Positions 59,121 through 64,000 of a DNA stretch of 64,000 nt are shown here, piece after piece. The translations under genes and the position numbers were made by a program. This stretch comes from Latrodectus hesperus (lineage: Eukaryota > Arthropoda > Arachnida > Araneae > Theridiidae), in NCBI GenBank assembly GCA_037975125.1, contig CM075852.1:7647258-7711257 (forward strand). The letters are read 5' to 3'. A model generated the notes under the pieces. That model was not told the DNA's origin, did not search any database, and was given only the letters and a program-made list of their open reading frames with translations. Every line of letters starts with the position of its first letter. The stretch's first letter is position 1.

Positions 59121-59254
59121 CATGCTTTGGTTATCACTGGAAGTTTTAGGAAAAGGAGAGGAAATCAACCAAGGCCAGATTCCTTTCTGGAGAAATTCAC
59201 GTGGCAACCTACTCAAAATACAGATGAAGATGAAGAACTCTCATTTTTAAAAAG
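59121..59254 (+). CDS. Candidate host exon with clear splice sites (unidentified)
   Basis: A pyrimidine-rich stretch and TTTTTCAAG acceptor precede 134 nt of open, less AT-biased sequence ending at donor AAG|GTAAAC. It reads HALVITGSFRKRRGNQPRPD, then SFLEKFTWQPTQNTDEDEEL and SFLK, entering in phase 0. The basic patch RKRRGNQPRPDSF followed by an acidic patch looks like a cytoplasmic segment of a larger protein. I cannot name the family. Its phase fits the candidate exons at 52485-52673 and 57953-58051. Confidence 0.5.
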
Positions 59255-59411
59255 GTAAACTGGATCTATGAATTACACAATTCCAAGCGAATCAAGTCAT
59301 ATAATTATTGAAATCTACTTCACTTACAAAAGCCTATTATTTCAAAAATAATATACTGCATAAAATTATTCCTTAAGATTAGGTTTTATACAAAGAAAAA
59401 TTATTCGTAAC

Positions 59412-59804
59412 ATCTGTTGTTGTTGCTTATCCCCGACTGGCGTGACGGTACCATCACACCAGCCCCATGAATCCAAAAATTGTCAGTCTCTCAAGCACCA
59501 CCTCCGGTCTCAACTCCATGTCCCCTCTCTCACACCCAATGCAGTGAAAAATATGAGATGGGAAGGCTTGAACCACTCGACATTTGGGACAGAGAAGGTA
59601 GACCTTGGAATCAGAGACATATCTCTGAGCAAGCAGGTGGCCACTTCGCAGTCTTGTCAGAGCCGTTTGGCTGCATCTCTTGTGTTTACCCACTAGTGCG
59701 GAACCAGGATGTTTGCATGTGTACCATTCGTGGGTAGAAATGGTATCCCTAAAAGTAGCATTGATAGCCATCCTAACTCGAGAGGTCAGTTCTGAAGACG
59801 ACAA
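59412..59804 (-). pseudogene. 3' end of another LINE, C-terminal zinc-knuckle region
   Basis: The minus-strand frame 59454-59804 encodes TALTRLRSGHLLAQRYVSDS, then CPKCRVVQAFPSHIFHC (C-X2-C…H-X4-C) and ends VLERLTIFGFMGLV, the typical C-terminus of a LINE ORF2 of this type. A 3' UTR of about 40 nt ends in a short (CAA)n tail (GTTGTTGTTG at 59418-59427). No target duplication was found. It is distinct from both other LINE families in the window. Confidence 0.75.
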
Positions 59805-59809
59805 GCAGT

Positions 59810-63720
<3,911 letters not shown>

Positions 63721-63724
63721 GTCA

Positions 63725-64000
63725 ATTCCACCAGACAGACGAGTTAACGAGGGGGTGGTTGGACTGAGAAGGGCAGGTCGGTCCTTACGCCAAATTGCAG
63801 TTGACAGACACCTGGACGCGTCCACAGTGCACCGGCTGTGGCAAAGATGGTTGAAACTGTCAAACGTTTAAGGGGTTCCGGTGCAACCAGAGTGACGTCA
63901 ACACGCGTGGATCGTCGCTTCCGACGAAAGGTAATGGTGGCCCCGTAAAGCACGTCTACTGAAATTCTGCAGCATGTGCAAGACACCCTGGATGCTCCTA
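63725..64000 (+). pseudogene. Tc1-like transposase N-terminus, cut by window end
   Basis: GC-rich coding begins near 63725: RRVNEGVVGLRRAGRSLRQI, then DASTVHRLWQRWLK, the first helix-turn-helix of a Tc1 transposase. A TAA at about 63869 ends this frame. The next frame continues with RGSGATRVTSTRVDRRFRRK, an in-frame TAA, and STEILQHVQDTLDAP, the second DNA-binding region. It has at least one frameshift and one stop and is inactive. The catalytic part would lie beyond 64000. Its 5' terminal repeat was not identified. Confidence 0.8.

Overview
This 64-kb window is AT-rich, repeat-dense animal nuclear DNA with no operons, no bacterial-type genes and almost no intact long reading frames. The mix of mariner, Tc1, hAT and BEL/Pao relics, several non-LTR retrotransposon (LINE) families, tRNA-derived SINEs, very long (TA)n arrays and possible short host exons with splice signals suggests an arthropod, probably an arachnid such as a spider. 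That assignment is inference from element style, not from a diagnostic host gene.

Layout. 0-4 kb: a decayed mariner (20-1298) abuts a decayed BEL/Pao retrotransposon (about 1340-3965). 6.4-7.5 kb: an internally deleted mariner with perfect 30-bp inverted ends, flanked by a 65-bp direct repeat. 8.9-9.7 kb: a complete internally deleted LINE with a 13-bp target-site duplication. 10-14.9 kb: a head-to-tail array of three 5'-truncated LINE copies separated and bounded by four exact copies of one 15-bp sequence, next to a poly(A)-tailed coding remnant. 16.7 kb: two adjacent perfect 15-bp hairpins. 17.8-19.5 kb: two members of a short inverted-terminal-repeat element family, each with its own 8-bp target duplication. 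21-28 kb: AT-rich DNA with a possible exon, a 418-bp (TA)n tract and a SINE. 28.3-29.3 kb: the best-preserved copy of the GAA-tailed LINE. 29.8-34.6 kb: two Tc1 relics and a deleted mariner. 40.8-45 kb: SINEs, an inverted-repeat element holding a perfect 38-bp hairpin, and a decayed hAT/ZBED-like transposase. 45.8-47.4 kb: a nearly complete Tc1 element with doubled end repeats. 52-59.3 kb: possible host exons on the + strand, with an antisense Jockey-like LINE between them that itself contains a nested GAA-tailed LINE. 59.4-64 kb: another LINE 3' end, a (TA)n tract and the start of a further Tc1.

The window is best read as a record of transposition. The GAA-tailed LINE occurs three times, each with its own target duplication. 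One R1-like LINE group has hit the same short target more than once. Several elements are deletion derivatives that keep both ends. Candidate host coding sequence is limited to short GC-richer stretches near 21.3, 52.4-53.4, 58.0 and 59.1 kb; none could be named.
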